64,000 bases of DNA from Pantoea eucrina (GTDB lineage Bacteria; Pseudomonadota; Gammaproteobacteria; Enterobacterales; Enterobacteriaceae): positions 948,617 to 1,012,616 of the forward strand of contig NZ_MAYN01000008.1 of assembly GCF_001691555.1 (NCBI RefSeq), read 5' to 3'. The stretch's first letter is position 1, and every line of letters begins with the position of its first letter. A model generated the notes under the pieces. It saw only the letters and a list, made by a program, of their open reading frames with translations. It had not been told where the DNA came from and made no database searches. Positions 61,675 through 64,000 of the stretch are shown here, one piece after another. Both the position numbers and the translations under genes were made by a program.

Positions 61675-62475
61675 CTAGTCAAGTTCGTTATCAAGGTCGT
61701 TTTGCGTCGCGCCTGCCGGCGCTGCGCCTGTGACCCGGTTATATTTCGGGGCGAGCTGGATATACAGAATGGCCATCACCACGCCGATAACGCCCAGTGC
61801 GACCAGATTGAAATCAGTAAACGCGGCGGTGACAAACCCAAGGTAGAAGAACGGCATCAGATAGCCGGCGCGCATCATATTGATGACCATCGCGTATCCC
61901 ACAACCACAATCATGCCGCCGGCAATATTCAGGCCGTTTGTGACCACGTCCGGAATGGAACTCAGCAGCGTGTGCACGGCGCTGGTGCCGACAGAGATAG
62001 CGACTATCAGCGCAGGTATAGCAATGCGCATCGCCTGCAGCAGCAGGGCGGAGACATGGATCCAGGAGATGGCGGTGAGGTTGCCTTTTTCGGCCGCTTT
62101 ATCTGCCGCATGCTGAAATGCCACGGTCAGCGTTCGCACAATGATGGTCAGCACCTGACCCGCCGCCGCCAGCGGTATCGCCAGCGCAATACCGGCACCG
62201 ACGCTTTGCCCGCCGGCAATGACCAGAATGGTGGATATGATGGAGGCGAGGGCCGCATCGGGTGCTACCGCCGCTCCGATATTCATCCAGCCCAGCGCGA
62301 TCATCTCCAGCGTGCCGCCGATAATAATGCCGGTTTTCATGTCACCCAGCACGGCGCCAATCAGGGTGCAGGCGACCAGCGGACGGTGAAACTGAAATTC
62401 ATCCAGGATAGATCCCATACCGGCAATACAGGCCACGATAAATATCAGTACAATCTGTAGCGTGGTTATTTCCAT
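61675..62475 (-). CDS. manY: Mannose PTS membrane component IIC
   Basis: ManY is the IIC channel subunit. From the ATG at 62475 the product is 266 residues, the same as E. coli, with MEITTLQIVLIFIVACIAGM, GALEMIALGWMNIGAA-like sequence and several membrane helices. The frame is open to 62493, but the chosen start has GGAG upstream and fits the family. Confidence 0.96.
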   Translation of the reverse strand: MEITTLQIVLIFIVACIAGMGSILDEFQFHRPLVACTLIGAVLGDMKTGIIIGGTLEMIALGWMNIGAAVAPDAALASIISTILVIAGGQSVGAGIALAIPLAAAGQVLTIIVRTLTVAFQHAADKAAEKGNLTAISWIHVSALLLQAMRIAIPALIVAISVGTSAVHTLLSSIPDVVTNGLNIAGGMIVVVGYAMVINMMRAGYLMPFFYLGFVTAAFTDFNLVALGVIGVVMAILYIQLAPKYNRVTGAAPAGATQNDLDNELD

Positions 62476-62531
62476 TTTGCATCTCCTCAGCACACTCAGG
62501 ATGCCCGCTATGGTTACCGGGCGGCAGCAAA

Positions 62532-63479
62532 TCAGGCAGTGACCTTCGCAATCAGGTCCATCATAGTGAGTTTTTGATCGGTAGACACTTTGCGCACCTC
62601 AAGCTCAATACCGCGGGCGTTGAGCTGACGAAAGGCCGCAATATCCTTCTCATCCACTGAAACCGCATTAGTAACCTGCGTTTTACCCTGGCGAAAGGCC
62701 ATGCCGCCGATATTCACACTGGTGATATTCACGCCCTGCGCTACAACCCGCTCAACGTCGGTGGGATTAGTAAACAGCAACATAACGCGTTCGCCAGCAT
62801 ATTTAGGGTTGTTCCAGACGCGGATCATTTTTGCAATATCGACCACGTGCGCGGTAACGCCTGGCGGCGCTACCTGAGTTAGCAGGGTTTTGCGCACATG
62901 GTCGTTTGCCACTTCATCACTGATCACAATGATGCGGCTGACGCCGGTCTCTTTGGTCCAGCGGGTCGCTACCTGACCATGAATCAGACGATCGTCTATG
63001 CGTGCCAGCCCGATTTTCATATGCTGCCCAGGCGCCAGCGGCGGCGCAGCAGGTTTAACCGGTGCTGCAACAGAGGAGACAGAGGTTGCCTTTAGTGCTT
63101 TGACGCCTTGCCGGCCGGCCTCGGTCGCGACCTGAACCAGCGCCGCCAGTTCAGGGTCGTCATCGCGGGCCATCAGCGTTTCAACCAGCATCGGAATATT
63201 GACGCCGGCAATAACCTCCTGATCCGGGCGATCCGTGACGAGGCGGCTGGCGGCATTAAACGGGCTGCCTCCCCATGTATCAACCAGAAACAGTACGCCC
63301 TGTGCGGTATCAAGTTCTGCCAGCCGGCCGCGATACTTATCCATCAGCGTTTCGGCATTTTCACCGGGTGCAAAATCGATACAGGCCACATTGTGCTGTT
63401 CGCCCAGCAACATCTCTGCTGTTTTCAGGAGCGGCTCTGCTGCCCAGCCGTGTGTACCAATGACTATTGCGATGGTCAC
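62532..63479 (-). CDS. manX: Mannose PTS component IIAB
   Basis: ManX carries the IIA domain (phosphorylated His10 in IVIGTHGWAAEPLL) and the IIB domain (phosphorylated His in ARIDDRLIHGQVATRW), joined by an Ala-Pro-rich linker (KPAAPPLAPGQ). The 315-residue protein passes phosphate from HPr to mannose. First gene of the manXYZ operon; in E. coli it is controlled by Mlc and CRP. The upstream TTTATTTTAGTTAGCGAAAG (63621-63640) is a weak Mlc/NagC-like candidate. Confidence 0.95.
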   Translation of the reverse strand: MTIAIVIGTHGWAAEPLLKTAEMLLGEQHNVACIDFAPGENAETLMDKYRGRLAELDTAQGVLFLVDTWGGSPFNAASRLVTDRPDQEVIAGVNIPMLVETLMARDDDPELAALVQVATEAGRQGVKALKATSVSSVAAPVKPAAPPLAPGQHMKIGLARIDDRLIHGQVATRWTKETGVSRIIVISDEVANDHVRKTLLTQVAPPGVTAHVVDIAKMIRVWNNPKYAGERVMLLFTNPTDVERVVAQGVNITSVNIGGMAFRQGKTQVTNAVSVDEKDIAAFRQLNARGIELEVRKVSTDQKLTMMDLIAKVTA

Positions 63480-63823
63480 CTGCTACCTCCGTTTACAACG
63501 AAACCCTGTCAGTAAAGGGCGTTAACAGGGATAAAGATGCGGCCGGACTCGTCAGGAAGGGTAAGCATGAGCCGCTACGATAAAGGTCTGAGCATTTATC
63601 AATTTGCGTTAAGGTCGCCGTTTATTTTAGTTAGCGAAAGAAGAAAGAGTGTGACGCCTGTCGGTTATCTGAGGTAACAGCGGCCTGGCGGACTTTTTTA
63701 TGCCATTTTTATGCGCCAGCGCAGTTATTTGTAAATGTAAGAAAATTTTTTGATCTTGTTGAGGTAACTGATACATTAACTTTCTGTTTATTATTCAGGA
63801 GTACCGGGCTCAAGCTCACCTTT

Positions 63824-63979
63824 ATGGACCGTCACCGACGTCGCTTCTTATCCTTACTGTGCCAGCCGGCCCAGATCGCCATGCCGTTCAGCGTTATTTC
63901 GCCCCCGACTATTCAGCTGTCTCACTTACCGGTGCAGACTGATTTTCGCGCGTCTACTTTATTAGCAAGGAGTCACTGA
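63824..63979 (+). CDS. Possible leader ORF coupled to yoaE
   Basis: A 51-codon ORF starts at the ATG at 63824 (MDRHRRRFLSLLCQPAQIAM) and its TGA overlaps the yoaE ATG as TGATG. The first residues are very basic. There is no good ribosome site near its ATG. I recall that E. coli also has a small ORF (yoaL) directly upstream of yoaE, which raises the chance that this is real and couples translation to yoaE. It could also be a chance frame. Confidence 0.4.
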   Translation: MDRHRRRFLSLLCQPAQIAMPFSVISPPTIQLSHLPVQTDFRASTLLARSH

Positions 63980-64000
63980 TGGAGTTTCTCTTGGATCCCT
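63979..64000 (+). CDS. yoaE: YoaE, TerC-family membrane protein, start only
   Basis: The last bases encode MEFLLDP, which matches the start of E. coli YoaE (MEFLMDP), a TerC/CBS-domain inner-membrane protein. AAGGAG lies seven bases upstream. yoaE is the neighbour of manX in E. coli too, divergently oriented as here. The gene continues beyond the window. Confidence 0.85.

Overview
The window looks like the chromosome of a gammaproteobacterium of the order Enterobacterales, most probably family Erwiniaceae (Pantoea or Erwinia type). Most proteins are recognisable orthologues of Escherichia coli K-12 genes in the argS-cmoAB-aspS-ruvCAB-znu-pykA-zwf-purT-ptrB-rsmF-letAB-proQ-prc-htpX-cspC-manXYZ-yoaE segment, largely in the same order. 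Several genes E. coli keeps here are missing from their usual places: hexR, edd, pphA, kdgR, mgrB and mntP. Family-level placement is inference; the order-level call is secure.

Layout. 1-5.2 kb: the end of a type VI secretion (T6SS) cluster on the minus strand (FHA protein cut by the window edge, tagF, a short tssM, tssL with an OmpA domain, and an SH3 lipoprotein). 5.8-9.4 kb: flhBAE of the flagellar export apparatus. 9.5-18.1 kb: argS, a 40-residue small membrane protein, yecM, a MalY/PatB-type C-S lyase, cutC, an unrecognised exported protein, cmoBA (tRNA cmo5U34 modification) and yecE. 18.3-23.9 kb: aspS-nudB-yebC, then ruvC and the ruvAB operon with a LexA box. 23.9-28.9 kb: znuBC and divergent znuA with a Zur box between them, then mepM and lpxM. 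29-36 kb: mdfA, pykA, zwf, eda and purT with a PurR box. 36.1-40.4 kb: yebE, ptrB, exoX-holE and yebY.

40.5-45.1 kb is the variable part. It starts with the small RNA SdsR (RyeB). Then come a gene-poor stretch, a YrhK-domain membrane protein, an AT-rich family 17 glycosyltransferase, and a run of very small genes: a 21-residue membrane peptide, a YmcF-type cold-shock protein that probably starts at ATT, a small proline-rich lipoprotein, two acidic proteins, and two convergent small membrane proteins. This occupies the slot that holds pphA-yebW-yebV in E. coli.

45.1-64 kb returns to conserved order: rsmF, letB, letA, msrC, proQ, prc, htpX, yebQ, yobH, yebO with a metallo-beta-lactamase-fold gene, yobF-cspC, rlmA, yobD, manXYZ and the first codons of yoaE. 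The most notable signals are yobF with an in-frame ochre codon but otherwise the full E. coli length, the ATT start of ymcF, a short ORF ending in TGATG at the yoaE start, the truncated TssM, and a LexA site that doubles as a terminator hairpin after ruvC.
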